Shown: in pieces, positions 31,762-40,913 of the stretch | Layout of the letters: each line of letters starts with the position of its first letter | How positions within the stretch are numbered: position 1 is the first letter of the stretch | DNA from: DASUBN01 sp036000105 | GTDB taxonomy: Bacteria > Pseudomonadota > Gammaproteobacteria > Natronospirales > REEB76 | Assembly: GCA_036000105.1 (NCBI GenBank) | Contig: DASYGE010000012.1 | Location: 1 to 64,000, forward strand | Direction of reading: 5' to 3' | Length of the DNA: 64,000 nt | Made by a program: the position numbers and the translations under genes | The notes under the pieces: model-generated | The model's input: only the letters and a program-made list of their open reading frames with translations | Database searches by the model: none | Told to the model about the DNA's origin: nothing

Positions 31762-33744
31762 CTATTTCTTGCCGAGTTCAGGCCGCACGCTGAGGTTGGC
31801 CAGGGTGCCGGTCATATGGATAGGGAAGCTTAAGCCCTTCAGCCCGCTCAAGTCCGGCGCGCCGGATCGGGGCAGGCCCGTGACCCGCCCGGTGAGGGCG
31901 TAATCCACCGTGAGTTCCGCGAAATCCAGCTTGCCTGAGCCTGCCACCGAGAGGAACGGCAGCACGGCCGAGAAGTTCCTGTCGAACAGCACGCCGCGGG
32001 TGATCCTGGCGGAACCGTGCAGGTAAGCGAAATGGGTCTGTTGCGCGGCGGGCATTGGCGCCGCCAGATGCTGACGGTCCGCATAGGCCCGTACCACCGC
32101 ATCCCAGAGGTTCACGCCGCCGAGCACGCCGTTCTTGATGGTGTAGCTCATGTGGCCGTTGAGGGTATGGCGCAGTTCACCCACGGTGCGGCCGAGGGCC
32201 CGGGTCGCGGTATCGAGATCCACCGTGCCCGCGATGCGGTCGCTGCCGGCCAGATCCTGGGCGAGACCGGCCAGCTGCACGCCTTTGAATTTCAGCTCCT
32301 CGGCCACCACCGGCGAATCGTTGCCGGCATCCACCTGCAGCTCGCCTTCCACGCTGCCACCGTAGAGGGACGCGTCCAAGGGGGTGATATGCACGAGCCC
32401 GCTGTGGGCGCTCACGCCCATGTCGAAATCCGTGGCCTTGGCCCCGAGTAGGGTGAACTGCCCCACGTGCAGATGCCCGTCCAGGTTCAGGCTGCGGAGG
32501 GTGCGCAGTGGGATACCCACCTTGTCCACGTCCACCGCCTCGCGCGGCCGGTCCGGCGTGCCGGGCTGCGGCGGCGGCAGATAACGGTCCGTATCCAGCT
32601 TGTCCACGCTCAGATCAAAGCCGAGCGCCTCGCTCTTGAAGTCCTTGATCTCCGCCTTGCCGGTGAGATGCGTGTCATCGAGAGTCATGTCCACGGAGGT
32701 GAGCGCCGCGGACGAGGGCGTGGCCACGAAGGTGAACGCGGCTGAGGCACTGCTCAAGGTCGCCGTGTCGCGGGTGTTGGCGAGGGCATCATGGCCGAGG
32801 GCCTTCAGCACGTCGCGCGGCGAGAAATGCGCCAGCTTGACCGTGCCGGTGAAGCTCGCGCCCTTGCCGATGTCCTTGCCCTGGGCGTCGAGCTGCACCT
32901 GCAGGCCATAGAGGCCCGCGTTGAAACCGTTGAAGGCCGCGCCGCCGGTCTCCAGGTTGACCGCCGCATGCTGCCATTGCAGCGTGGCATCCACCTGGCC
33001 ACCGGGCACTGCGTCACCCTTCGCCTGCAACTCGAGCTTGGCGCTATCGCTGGTGTAGGTCCGGTGCGCCAGATCGGCGATGGCCGCGCCGCGGAAATCC
33101 ACGTGACCCTGCACCGCGGGGTTGGTGCCGGTGAAATCGAAACCCGATTCCACGTTGACGGGCTGGGCCGGCGCGAACGCACCCATGGTGAGGGTGAAGT
33201 CGCTCACGGTGTACTGCTGGTGTTTCTCGGCGTTGGTCCAGCGCACCTGGCTGTCGGTGACGCTCAAGCCCTCGAAGCTCAAACCGGAGCCGCCGGCGGA
33301 TTCCCCACCGCTGGAAGATTTCGCGGCGCTCTTGGCGAGCCGCTCGCTGATGTCCCGCCAGTTGTCGTGCCCGTTGGCATCCAGTTCCAGGTCGAGGGTG
33401 AGCCCGTCGAGCTTCACCTCGCCCACTTCGATGTGCCGGTGCAAGAGCGGCCAGAAGTGCACGTGCACGTCGGTCTCGTTGATGGCCGCGAACGGCGCGC
33501 CGCCGAAACCTTCCGCGTTGGACAGTTCCATGGGCCCTATCTGCACGCCGAGCCACGGGAACATGGAGAGTTTGATGTCGCCCTGGATGACCAGTTCGCG
33601 GCCGGTCTTCTCCTTGACCGCGGCGGCGATGTCGTCCTTGAAGCGATTGGGGTTGATGAGGAACGGCAGGGTCAGCGCCAGCACGATGACGAGCAGCACC
33701 AGGACCCCTACCACGATGCCGGTGATTTTTAGTGCTTTTTTCAT
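31762..33744 (-). CDS. AsmA-family inner membrane-anchored protein
   Basis: 660 residues from the ATG at 33744. One N-terminal transmembrane helix (ITGIVVGVLVLLVIVLALTL) and a large periplasmic part with the AsmA start pattern (FLINPNRFKDDIAAAVKEKT, GRELVIQGDIKLSMFPWLGV) and the C-terminal AsmA_2 segments (LRHTLNGHMSYTIKNGVLGG, LPFLSVAGSGKLDFAELTVD). Members form beta-groove bridges implicated in phospholipid transport and outer-membrane assembly. Length is close to typical AsmA. Confidence 0.92.
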   Translation of the reverse strand: MKKALKITGIVVGVLVLLVIVLALTLPFLINPNRFKDDIAAAVKEKTGRELVIQGDIKLSMFPWLGVQIGPMELSNAEGFGGAPFAAINETDVHVHFWPLLHRHIEVGEVKLDGLTLDLELDANGHDNWRDISERLAKSAAKSSSGGESAGGSGLSFEGLSVTDSQVRWTNAEKHQQYTVSDFTLTMGAFAPAQPVNVESGFDFTGTNPAVQGHVDFRGAAIADLAHRTYTSDSAKLELQAKGDAVPGGQVDATLQWQHAAVNLETGGAAFNGFNAGLYGLQVQLDAQGKDIGKGASFTGTVKLAHFSPRDVLKALGHDALANTRDTATLSSASAAFTFVATPSSAALTSVDMTLDDTHLTGKAEIKDFKSEALGFDLSVDKLDTDRYLPPPQPGTPDRPREAVDVDKVGIPLRTLRSLNLDGHLHVGQFTLLGAKATDFDMGVSAHSGLVHITPLDASLYGGSVEGELQVDAGNDSPVVAEELKFKGVQLAGLAQDLAGSDRIAGTVDLDTATRALGRTVGELRHTLNGHMSYTIKNGVLGGVNLWDAVVRAYADRQHLAAPMPAAQQTHFAYLHGSARITRGVLFDRNFSAVLPFLSVAGSGKLDFAELTVDYALTGRVTGLPRSGAPDLSGLKGLSFPIHMTGTLANLSVRPELGKK

Positions 33745-33914
33745 GACCGGGCTGCCTGTGGAATTGGCGCGCACGCGTGAGGCGAGGCCTGCATAGCCGC
33801 GACGGGTCAATGTTAACAGCTTGCCCACGGGGGGCCTAGGGAATGGGGTGTGGGCGTCCCGCCCTTCCCGGAGGGATGTATCGTGCCGCCTACACATCCC
33901 TCAAGAGGGCGTGC

Positions 33915-34274
33915 TTAGCCCAGGATGCGCCGCAGCAACGGCAGCAATTCCTGGTGTATCTCCGTCTTCACCAGGAAGCCATCGGCGCCCGCCTGCAGCG
34001 CCTGTTCCCGGCACTCCGGCTCCGTCTGGAACGACATGATGATCACCTTGGGGCCCCCGGGCACCGCTTTGAGGTGGCGCGTGACTTCGACCCCGCCCAT
34101 GCCGGGCATGGTGAAATCCACCAGCACCAGATCAGGTTTCATCTCCTCGATGAGCTTGAGACCATCGCTGCCGTTGTCGGCCTGCCCCACCACTTCCAGG
34201 CCGCTCTTGCTGCTCAGCAAGACGGTCAAGGCGGCGAGAAACGGCGGATAGTCGTCCACCACGATCGTACGCAT
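33915..34274 (-). CDS. Stand-alone response regulator receiver (CheY-like)
   Basis: 119 residues from the ATG at 34274 (GGGGAGG upstream). A single receiver domain: acidic pocket in TIVVDDYPPF, phospho-acceptor Asp in LVLVDFTMPGMGG, switch Ser in VIIMSFQ, Lys in GFLVKTE. No output domain. Lies 225 bp from a NarL-type regulator on the same strand, and no histidine kinase is nearby. Confidence 0.92.
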   Translation of the reverse strand: MRTIVVDDYPPFLAALTVLLSSKSGLEVVGQADNGSDGLKLIEEMKPDLVLVDFTMPGMGGVEVTRHLKAVPGGPKVIIMSFQTEPECREQALQAGADGFLVKTEIHQELLPLLRRILG

Positions 34275-34499
34275 CCCGGCCTCCCCGTGCTTCGGGTTAA
34301 CCCCCCCATTCCTGGAGCGCGTCCGCCATTGCATCCCTGCACCCAATCCTTGTTGACCAAATCCTTTTGGAAGACGGGCTACGCCCCAGGCACGCATCCA
34401 CTCTGCGCCAAGGTGCTTCGGATGAGCATTGGGGGAAACCCTGATTCCAACTCAGGGTTTCCCTGAGTCGCGGGATGTCAGGCAGGCGATCCGCCGGCT

Positions 34500-35135
34500 T
34501 CAGCGGTCAGCTGTGATCAGGCCCTTGCGCAGGGCGTAGCGGATGAGGCCCGCCACGTCATGGATGTCGAGACGCTCCATCAGCTGGGCGCGGTGGGTCT
34601 CCACGGTCTTGACCGAGAGATGCAGGGTCTCGGCGATATCGCGGGTGGATTTACCCTCGGCGATGAGTTGCAGGATCTCCCGCTGCCTCGGGGTGAGCAC
34701 ATCCACTCCGGTGGGACCGCCATGCAGGAAGTTGTCCACCACCTGGCGGGAGATGGCCGGGCTCAGATAGAACTGGCCCATGGACACGGATTTGAGCGCC
34801 ATCTCCAATTCGGATGTGGCCGCATCCTTGAGCAGGTAACCGGAAGCGCCGGCTTTCAACGCCTGCGCCACGTATTCCTCGTTGGCATGCATGGACAGGA
34901 TGATGATCTTGGTCTTGGGGTGTATACCGTGGATGCGTTCCGCCGCCTCCAGGCCGTTCAAACCCGGCATGGATATGTCCATGAGCACGATGTCCGGCGT
35001 GAGGTCGCGCACCATGCGCAGCGCCTCGCGGCCATCGGCGGCCTCGCCTACCACTTGTATGTCAGGCAATCGTGCGATCAGCGAGGTGAGTCCGGCGCGC
35101 ACCAGCGTGTGATCGTCGGCGATAAGTATCTTCAT
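34500..35135 (-). CDS. NarL/FixJ-family two-component response regulator
   Basis: 211 residues. Receiver domain (KILIADDHTLVRAGL, phospho-Asp in IVLMDISMPGLNG, IILSMHANEEYV, GYLLKDAA) joined to a LuxR-type HTH (LTPRQREILQLIAEGKSTRD, IAETLHLSVKTVETHRAQLM). A transcription regulator with unknown targets; orphan in this window. Bases 34275-34499 and 35136-35337 show no further gene. Confidence 0.95.
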   Translation of the reverse strand: MKILIADDHTLVRAGLTSLIARLPDIQVVGEAADGREALRMVRDLTPDIVLMDISMPGLNGLEAAERIHGIHPKTKIIILSMHANEEYVAQALKAGASGYLLKDAATSELEMALKSVSMGQFYLSPAISRQVVDNFLHGGPTGVDVLTPRQREILQLIAEGKSTRDIAETLHLSVKTVETHRAQLMERLDIHDVAGLIRYALRKGLITADR

Positions 35136-35337
35136 GCTGCACCCCGCCTTTGCATAGCCGCTCCCTGGTCCGACGGGACAGCGCGCTTGCGCGCGCAATC
35201 GGAACTTGCGAGACGATACCCCGCCTCAGATATAGATTCTATAGCAAGCCGTACGGCAAAGACCCGCCCCCAGATCGAGCAGGCACGCCTTAATCGGCCC
35301 ATCCTGGATGGGCCCGTGATTACTTAATACGGGATAC

Positions 35338-35411
35338 TGGAGCGGGTGATGGGAATCGAACCCACGTTATCTGGTTGGGAACCAGGAGTTCTACCATTGA
35401 ACTACACCCGC
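35338..35411 (-). tRNA. tRNA-Gly (CCC), CCA encoded
   Basis: 74 nt. Acceptor GCGGGTG/CACCCGC, D-arm GTTCAATGGTAGAAC, anticodon loop TTCCCAA (anticodon CCC) on a stem with one mismatched outer pair, T-arm CGTGGGTTCGATTCCCATC-type, discriminator T before CCA as in other tRNA-Gly(CCC). Confidence 0.95.
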
Positions 35412-35510
35412 GCGGGGGCACCATTCTAGCCCCGGGCCGGGCCCTGTCAAACGCGCCGCCCCGAGTCGCCGAGGTGCGGTAAAATCGCTTTTTACGACCC
35501 CACCGGCCCC

Positions 35511-35711
35511 ATGCAGTTACTCATCAACGGCAAGCCCAGCGAGATGCCGGCGGAACTCACCGCCCGGCAGCTCATCGAGCGCCTGGAGCTCGCAGGGAAG
35601 CGCATCGCCCTGGAAGTGAACGGCGAGATCGTGCCGCGCAGCCTCCATGCGGAACGCTTGCTGCGCGATGGCGACAAGATCGAGATCGTGCATGCCATAG
35701 GGGGAGGCTAA
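35511..35711 (+). CDS. thiS: ThiS, sulfur carrier protein
   Basis: 66 residues. Ubiquitin-fold sulfur carrier in thiamine thiazole synthesis; the Gly-Gly end (HAIGGG) becomes a thiocarboxylate. Pattern: MQLLINGKPSEMPAELTARQ, LIERLELAGKRIALEVNGEI, VPRSLHAERLLRDGDKIEIV. thiG follows after 163 bp. The last codons form one arm of a long hairpin. Confidence 0.95.
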   Translation: MQLLINGKPSEMPAELTARQLIERLELAGKRIALEVNGEIVPRSLHAERLLRDGDKIEIVHAIGGG

Positions 35712-35744
35712 TCGAAATACCTTTGGTATTTCGATTAGCCTCCC
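35702..35744. repeat. Perfect 20-bp hairpin covering the thiS stop
   Basis: Bases 35702-35721 pair perfectly with 35725-35744 around a TTT loop. The left arm includes the final Gly codons and TAA of thiS. No U-run follows, so it is not a standard terminator; it could stabilise the thiS mRNA end, lower read-through into thiG, or be a small transposed repeat. Confidence 0.9.
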
Positions 35745-35774
35745 GCGAGACAGGAGTCGGGCTGGGCGAGCGAA

Positions 35775-35793
35775 GGCGAAGCACTGCTTCGCC
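35775..35793. repeat. REP-like hairpin in the thiS-thiG gap
   Basis: GGCGAAGC-ACT-GCTTCGCC is a perfect 8-bp stem. The CTGCTTCGC motif also occurs in the hairpin-rich segment beside tRNA-Phe (27068-27261), suggesting one family of dispersed intergenic repeats. Confidence 0.5.
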
Positions 35794-35874
35794 CGCGAGC
35801 AAGTAGGCAGGGACGCCGCTGTAGAGCAACCTGCCGGAAGTGATTAAACGTACTTCTTTATATAGAGCGTGACC

Positions 35875-36684
35875 ATGAACACCGCACCCAAACATCTGCC
35901 CTCCGCCACCGATGGCTTCACCGTGGCCGGCAAGAGCTACCGCTCGCGCCTGCTGATCGGTACGGGCAAGTATAAGGATATGGAAGAGACCCGCCGCGCG
36001 GTGGAAGCCAGCGGCGCCGAGATCGTGACCGTGGCCATCCGCCGCAGCAACCTGGGTCAGAAGAAGGATGAGCCGAATCTCTTGGATGTACTGCCGCTCA
36101 GCAAATACACCATCCTGCCCAACACCGCCGGCTGCTACACCGCCGACGATGCAGTGCGTACCTGCCGCCTGGCGCGCGAACTGCTGGACGGCCACAGCCT
36201 GGTGAAACTGGAAGTACTGGGCGACGAGAAGACCCTCTACCCGGATGTGACCGAGACCTTGAAAGCGGCCGAGACGCTCATCAAGGAAGGCTTCCAGGTG
36301 ATGGTCTATACCACCGACGATCCCTTGGTGGCGAAGCGCCTGGAAGACATGGGCTGCGTCGCGGTGATGCCGCTGGGCGCACCCATCGGCTCGGGCCTCG
36401 GCATACGCAACCCTTTCAACATCCTCAGCATCGTGGAGAACGCCCGCGTGCCCATCCTGGTGGATGCAGGTGTGGGCACCGCCTCGGATGCAGCCATCGC
36501 CATGGAGCTGGGCTGCGACGGCGTGCTCATGAACAGCGCCGTGGCGCTCGCGAAAGATCCCGTGCTCATGGCCTCGGCCATGAAGAAGGCGGTGGAAGCA
36601 GGCCGCGAGGCCTATCTCGCCGGCCGCATCCCGCGGAAGCGCTACGCCTCCGCGTCTTCTCCTGTGGATGGCCTGTTCTTCTAA
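35875..36684 (+). CDS. thiG: ThiG, thiazole synthase
   Basis: 269 residues from the ATG at 35875. Condenses DXP, dehydroglycine and ThiS thiocarboxylate to the thiazole phosphate. TIM-barrel landmarks: FTVAGKSYRSRLLIGTGKY, TVAIRRSN, LPNTAGCYTADDAVRTCRLA, the Schiff-base Lys in LVKLEVLGDEKTLYPD, MPLGAPIGSGLGIRNPFNI, VPILVDAGVGTASDAAIAME. Separated from thiS by the hairpin region; trmB follows 6 bp later. Confidence 0.97.
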   Translation: MNTAPKHLPSATDGFTVAGKSYRSRLLIGTGKYKDMEETRRAVEASGAEIVTVAIRRSNLGQKKDEPNLLDVLPLSKYTILPNTAGCYTADDAVRTCRLARELLDGHSLVKLEVLGDEKTLYPDVTETLKAAETLIKEGFQVMVYTTDDPLVAKRLEDMGCVAVMPLGAPIGSGLGIRNPFNILSIVENARVPILVDAGVGTASDAAIAMELGCDGVLMNSAVALAKDPVLMASAMKKAVEAGREAYLAGRIPRKRYASASSPVDGLFF

Positions 36685-36690
36685 AGCATC

Positions 36691-37368
36691 ATGCCGCTGA
36701 TCGAGCCCCGCCGTATCCGCAGCTTCGTCTTAAGACAAGGCAGGCTGACACACGGACAGACCCGCGCCCTCGAAGAACTCTTGCCGAGATACGCGCTGCC
36801 CGAAGGGCGGCTGGATCTCCCGCGACTCTTCGGCCGCGATGCGCGCCGCACCCTCGAGATCGGCTTCGGCAACGGCGACGCCTTGGCGGAGCTGGCAGAG
36901 CGCCACCCCGATGAGGATTTCCTGGGTGCAGAAGTGCATCGCCCCGGAGTGGGGCGGCTGTTGCTCGCCATCGAAGCCGAACACCTGAGCAACGTGCGGG
37001 TGGCCTGCGAGGATGCGGTGCAGCTCTGCGGCCAGCGTCTGCCGGACGCCTGCCTGGATGCGGTGCTGATCTATTTCCCCGATCCCTGGCCGAAGAAACG
37101 TCACCATAAACGTCGCCTCTTGCAGCCGGAGTTCGCCGCGCTCCTGGCGCAGAGACTGAAAGCGGGCGGCCGCCTGCATTTCGCCACGGATTGGGAGGAA
37201 TACGCGGAGCATGCGTTGGCGGTGCTCTCGGCCTCCCCGGAATTCGAGAACAGCGTGGCCGAAGGCGGCTATGCACCAAGGCCCGCGGAGCGTCCCGCCA
37301 CCCGCTTCGAGCAGAGGGGCCTGAAGCTCGGGCACGCGGTGTTCGATCTGGTCTTCCGCCGGGTATAG
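36691..37368 (+). CDS. trmB: TrmB, tRNA (guanine-46-N7)-methyltransferase
   Basis: 225 residues. SAM-dependent enzyme adding m7G46. Landmarks: RSFVLRQGRLTHGQ, LEIGFGNGDALAELAERHPD, FLGAEVHRPGVGRLL, IYFPDPWPKKRHHKRRLLQP, LHFATDWEEYAEHAL, RPATRFEQRGLKLGHAVFDL. 6 bp after thiG, probably co-transcribed. Confidence 0.97.
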   Translation: MPLIEPRRIRSFVLRQGRLTHGQTRALEELLPRYALPEGRLDLPRLFGRDARRTLEIGFGNGDALAELAERHPDEDFLGAEVHRPGVGRLLLAIEAEHLSNVRVACEDAVQLCGQRLPDACLDAVLIYFPDPWPKKRHHKRRLLQPEFAALLAQRLKAGGRLHFATDWEEYAEHALAVLSASPEFENSVAEGGYAPRPAERPATRFEQRGLKLGHAVFDLVFRRV

Positions 37369-37435
37369 GGCCTATTGCAGGGCACTCACGCATCTTCTAG
37401 GCTGTTGGACCCTCCTTACATAACTCCGGAACTCC

Positions 37436-38248
37436 ATGGCCCAGGCGGTGACCCAGACAGGCCGCATAAGCGGGATCGCCGGCTGGACCGGGCGGCGCAC
37501 CCTGTCGGTGGGTGCCTATGTCCTCAACCTCACGAGCTTCATACTGCGCGCCTTCCGCGATTGGGCGCAGCGTGGACGCGTCTTCAATCGCGCCACCCTG
37601 CAGACGCTCTACGGCCAGATCATCTTCACTGGCGTGGACGCGCTGCCGCTGGTCAGTTTCCTCGCCCTCGCGGTGGGTTTGAGCATCACGTCGCAGATGC
37701 TGAAGCTCGCCACCGCGCTCGGCAGCGAGAACGACGTGGCGACGCTACTCACCAACATCGTGGGGGCGGAACTCTCCTCCCTGCTCACCGCCATCATCCT
37801 CATCGGCCGTTCGGGCTCTGCCATCGCCGTGGACTTGGGCTCCATGAAGCTGCGCGGTGAAGTGGAAGGCCTGGAACTGCTGGGCATCAACGTCAACGAA
37901 TTCTTCGTCACCCCGCGCATCATCGGCGCCGCCGTGGCGCAGTTTGTGCTCGCCGTCTATTTCGCCATCATCGCCCTGTTCGGCGGCGTGTTCATCACCG
38001 GCCTCATCTCCCCGGGTGGCGGCGCGCATCAGCTGAAGAAGCTGGCGGAAGCCATCGGGCCCGACCAGGTGCTGGTGTTCGCCCTCAAGAATCTGCTGTT
38101 CGGCATCATCATCGCCGGCACCGCCTGCTACCACGGTCTGAAAGTGCATACCTCATTCACGGAGCTGCCGCAGCAGACGCAGCGCGCCATCGTCACCAGC
38201 CTGGTGCTGGTGTTCGCGGCCGACGGCCTCTTGGCGGTGATCTCCTGA
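37436..38248 (+). CDS. mlaE: MlaE-family ABC permease
   Basis: 270 residues. Inner-membrane permease of an MCE-type lipid transporter. About six hydrophobic segments and the family core VGAELSSLLTAIILIGRSGS, AIAVDLGSMKLRGEVEGLEL, LGINVNEFFVTPRIIG, near the usual GRxGSaxAaelGtMk pattern. Its stop overlaps the ATPase start by one base. Operon order permease-ATPase-MCE protein-lipoprotein differs from the E. coli mlaFEDCB order. Confidence 0.9.
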   Translation: MAQAVTQTGRISGIAGWTGRRTLSVGAYVLNLTSFILRAFRDWAQRGRVFNRATLQTLYGQIIFTGVDALPLVSFLALAVGLSITSQMLKLATALGSENDVATLLTNIVGAELSSLLTAIILIGRSGSAIAVDLGSMKLRGEVEGLELLGINVNEFFVTPRIIGAAVAQFVLAVYFAIIALFGGVFITGLISPGGGAHQLKKLAEAIGPDQVLVFALKNLLFGIIIAGTACYHGLKVHTSFTELPQQTQRAIVTSLVLVFAADGLLAVIS

Positions 38249-38991
38249 TGGCCGCCACGGCGCTCATCGAAGCCGAGGAACTGAAGCCGCTGCGCCCCGA
38301 CGGCAGCGCGTTCGAGCACGGCGTCTCCTGCCGCGTCGGCGCCGGACGCATCGTGTGCGTGGTGGGCCCCAACGGCAGCGGCAAGACAGCCTACTTGAGA
38401 GCGCTCGCGGCGGTGGACCCGCCCGCGGACGGCGTCCTCAAGCTCCTCGGCCAGGACGTGACCCGCATGACCCCGGAAGCCCGCCGTGCACTGCGCCTCA
38501 AGGTCGCCTTCGTGAACGAGGGGGCGCCGCTCCTGTCGGTGGTCAACGGGCTCATCAACGTGACCCTGCCGGCCATGTACCACCGCCTCGGCAATGCCGA
38601 GCAGGCCCGGGCGAAAGCCCTGGAGATACTCGAGTTCCTCGACTACCCGGGGCGCCAGGATCTCCTGCCCGCCTACCTCAACCAGCATGAGCGGCTCTTG
38701 CTCGCCATCGCGCGCTGCCTCATGCTGTCACCGGAGCTGATGTTCCTGGACGAGCCCTTCCATATGACGGATAGCGCCTGCCGCGAGCGTGAATCGGGCA
38801 TCTACCAGAAGCTCACCCGGGAACGCGAATTGAGCTTGCTGCTCGCCACCCACAACCTGGGGTTCGTGAAACGGTGTGCTGACGAGATCGTGTTCGTACA
38901 CCCCGACGGGGTGTGGCGCTTCACCAGCTGGAAGGAGTTCGCCGCTGCCACGCGCAGCCAGATACGCACCTTCCTCGACACGGCTGCATAG
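38248..38991 (+). CDS. mlaF: MlaF-like ABC ATPase with altered signature motif
   Basis: 247 residues. Walker A GPNGSGKT near residue 38 and Walker B LMFLDEPF near 165 are intact, with an H-loop His in LLLATHNLG. The LSGGQ signature, however, is replaced by YLNQHERLLLAIARCLM, and the Q-loop region reads VAFVNEGAPLLSV. Such a signature would weaken or alter ATP sandwiching. Placed between the permease and MCE genes, so still the likely motor of the transporter. Confidence 0.85.
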   Translation: MAATALIEAEELKPLRPDGSAFEHGVSCRVGAGRIVCVVGPNGSGKTAYLRALAAVDPPADGVLKLLGQDVTRMTPEARRALRLKVAFVNEGAPLLSVVNGLINVTLPAMYHRLGNAEQARAKALEILEFLDYPGRQDLLPAYLNQHERLLLAIARCLMLSPELMFLDEPFHMTDSACRERESGIYQKLTRERELSLLLATHNLGFVKRCADEIVFVHPDGVWRFTSWKEFAAATRSQIRTFLDTAA

Positions 38992-39002
38992 GGGTAACGC
39001 GA

Positions 39003-39962
39003 GTGGCCGAGAAAGACAAGGTCCATTACATCCACCGGTTGAACTACACGGCACGCGAACGCCTGGTGGGCGTGTTCGTGCTCATCGCCGTCGTACTGCT
39101 GTTCCTGGCGGTCGCGCTCAACAAGCAGACGGAGCGCTTCTTCGCGCCGAAGTTCACCTTGTATGCTTACATCACCAACGCCGAGGGCGTGAGCATCGAC
39201 ACGCCGGTGATGGTGTACGGTCTCAATGTCGGCAAAATCACCAAGCTGAGTCTATCGGACGACAACCGCATCGCGGTCACCATGCAGGTGCTGGAGCGGT
39301 TCCATCGCCTGATCCGTACCGATTCCACCGCCGAGATCAGCAAGCTCTCGGTCATCGGCAACGCCGCCATCAGCATCAAGCCCGGGTCGACCAGCAAGCC
39401 CATGGTGGCCAACGACGCCGTGGTGCCCATGGACGAGCCCATGTCCGTGGACCAGATGATGGGCCAGGTATCGCCGGTGCTGGTGGACGTGAAATCCACC
39501 CTCGCCCAGATCAACAGCTTGAGCCATTCCATCGATCCCAAGGACCTGAACGCGCTGGTCAAGAACCTGGCGGTGGTGAGCGAGAACCTCAAGGTGATCA
39601 CCGGGCAGTTCGCTTCAGGCCCGGGTTCCACCCAGGCCGCCGTGCAGTCGCTCACGACCACCCTGAAAGAAGCCCAGGCGCGGCTCGCCGAGATCCAGCC
39701 GCTGCTCAAGAATGCCAACGCCGCTTCCGCGGACCTGCCGGCGCTCGTGACCCAGAGCCGCAAGCTCGTGACCCAGCTCAACACCACCATGGGCACGGTG
39801 AACTACCAGCTGCAGGCCCTGCCGGACATGGTGGCGCGCACCCGCGAGATCCTCGACGAGACCGATGCCACCTTACAGGCCGTGCAGAACACCTGGCCCA
39901 TCTCCTCGGCGGTGGCCAAGAAACCGGACACTACCATCACCCCCGTGCAGCCTCCACAATAA
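39003..39962 (+). CDS. mlaD: MlaD/MCE-domain lipid transport protein
   Basis: 319 residues from a GTG at 39003, 11 bp after the ATPase stop. One N-terminal membrane helix (LVGVFVLIAVVLLFLAVAL), an MCE domain (FTLYAYITNAEGVSIDTPVM, VYGLNVGKITKLSLSDDNRI, LIRTDSTAEISKLSVIGNAA) and a long helical C-terminus (about residues 150-319), longer than E. coli MlaD and more like PqiB/YrbD-type proteins with needle-like helices. Periplasmic hexamer that shuttles phospholipid between membranes. Confidence 0.88.
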   Translation: MAEKDKVHYIHRLNYTARERLVGVFVLIAVVLLFLAVALNKQTERFFAPKFTLYAYITNAEGVSIDTPVMVYGLNVGKITKLSLSDDNRIAVTMQVLERFHRLIRTDSTAEISKLSVIGNAAISIKPGSTSKPMVANDAVVPMDEPMSVDQMMGQVSPVLVDVKSTLAQINSLSHSIDPKDLNALVKNLAVVSENLKVITGQFASGPGSTQAAVQSLTTTLKEAQARLAEIQPLLKNANAASADLPALVTQSRKLVTQLNTTMGTVNYQLQALPDMVARTREILDETDATLQAVQNTWPISSAVAKKPDTTITPVQPPQ

Positions 39963-40913
39963 ATGTCCATGGCACGCCTACTCATCGCATCCTTGTTGAT
40001 GTCGTCCGCTCTGCTTGCGGCTTGCGGCAGCGCCCCGCCGCCCGTGCCGGCGACCGAGGCCAACACCCGCAACTTCATGGCCGAAGCCATGGTGGCTTAT
40101 AACGATAACCGCTACGTCGAGGCGCGCAGCTTCTTCGGCCGCGCTTACATGCAGTACCACAGCGTCGATGACCTGCAGGGCCAGGCACACGCGCTCATCG
40201 ACCTGGCGGATAGCGCGCTCCTGCAGGGCGACGTGGCCGCAGCGCGGGTCAACCTCACCGATGCCCACGCTGTGGTGGACAGCCAAGCGAGCCTGGCCAC
40301 GCTCAAATCGCGGTTGGTGCTGATGGATGCCTATGCTGACTTGCAGTCCGGCGATCCCGCTGGCGCCGCGACGCGTCTCGATGGATTGCTGGCCGGGACC
40401 GGCGTGCCGGCGGACGTGCAGCGCGCCGCGCTCTTCGCCCGCACCCAGGCTGCCTTCGACGCCAAGGCCACCGACGCCGGACTATGGCTCACGAAACTCG
40501 GCAAACCCACGGCGGACGCCCTCGACGCCGCGCGCCTGGAGCGCCTGCAGGCCCTGGCGGAGCCGGACGCGACGAAAGCGGCAGCGCTCTACACCGATGC
40601 CTTGCAGCGCTATCAAAACGCTTACTACCGTCCAGGGATTGCCGCGACCCACGAGGAATGGGGCGCGCGTCTCTTGGCGCAACAGGATTGGAGCAACGCC
40701 CGCGACCATCTGCAGCGCGCCCTGTACGTGCGCCTGTGGATGTATGACGCCAGCCGTTCGGCGCACATCCTGGACGAACTCGCCACCGCCGATACTGCTT
40801 TGGGCGATGCCACGAGTGCCAAACAGGATGCGCAATGGGCGGCGTATCTAAAAGATGGCGGCGATCCCAGCAAATCGCCGGTCTCGCCCGCGCCCGTGGG
40901 GAACCCCGGCTAG
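39963..40913 (+). CDS. TPR-like lipoprotein of the MCE operon
   Basis: 316 residues. Lipoprotein signal (SLLMSSALLAACGSAPPP, lipobox LLAAC), then helical repeats resembling TPRs (EAMVAYNDNRYVEARSFFGR, QAHALIDLADSALLQGDVAA, DWSNARDHLQRALYVR). Directly follows mlaD with no gap, so part of the transporter operon, perhaps its outer-membrane partner. It is not the usual PqiC/ABC-type auxiliary lipoprotein sequence. Confidence 0.78.
   Translation: MSMARLLIASLLMSSALLAACGSAPPPVPATEANTRNFMAEAMVAYNDNRYVEARSFFGRAYMQYHSVDDLQGQAHALIDLADSALLQGDVAAARVNLTDAHAVVDSQASLATLKSRLVLMDAYADLQSGDPAGAATRLDGLLAGTGVPADVQRAALFARTQAAFDAKATDAGLWLTKLGKPTADALDAARLERLQALAEPDATKAAALYTDALQRYQNAYYRPGIAATHEEWGARLLAQQDWSNARDHLQRALYVRLWMYDASRSAHILDELATADTALGDATSAKQDAQWAAYLKDGGDPSKSPVSPAPVGNPG

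Noticed and set aside
32791..33732. Open frame of over 300 codons opposite the AsmA-like gene
   Set aside because: No ribosome site, low-quality His/Gly/Arg-rich translation, wholly inside a confident gene.
38876..40102. Plus-strand frame overlapping mlaF-mlaD in another frame
   Set aside because: Arg/His/Pro-rich shadow translation; the MCE gene in frame is clear.
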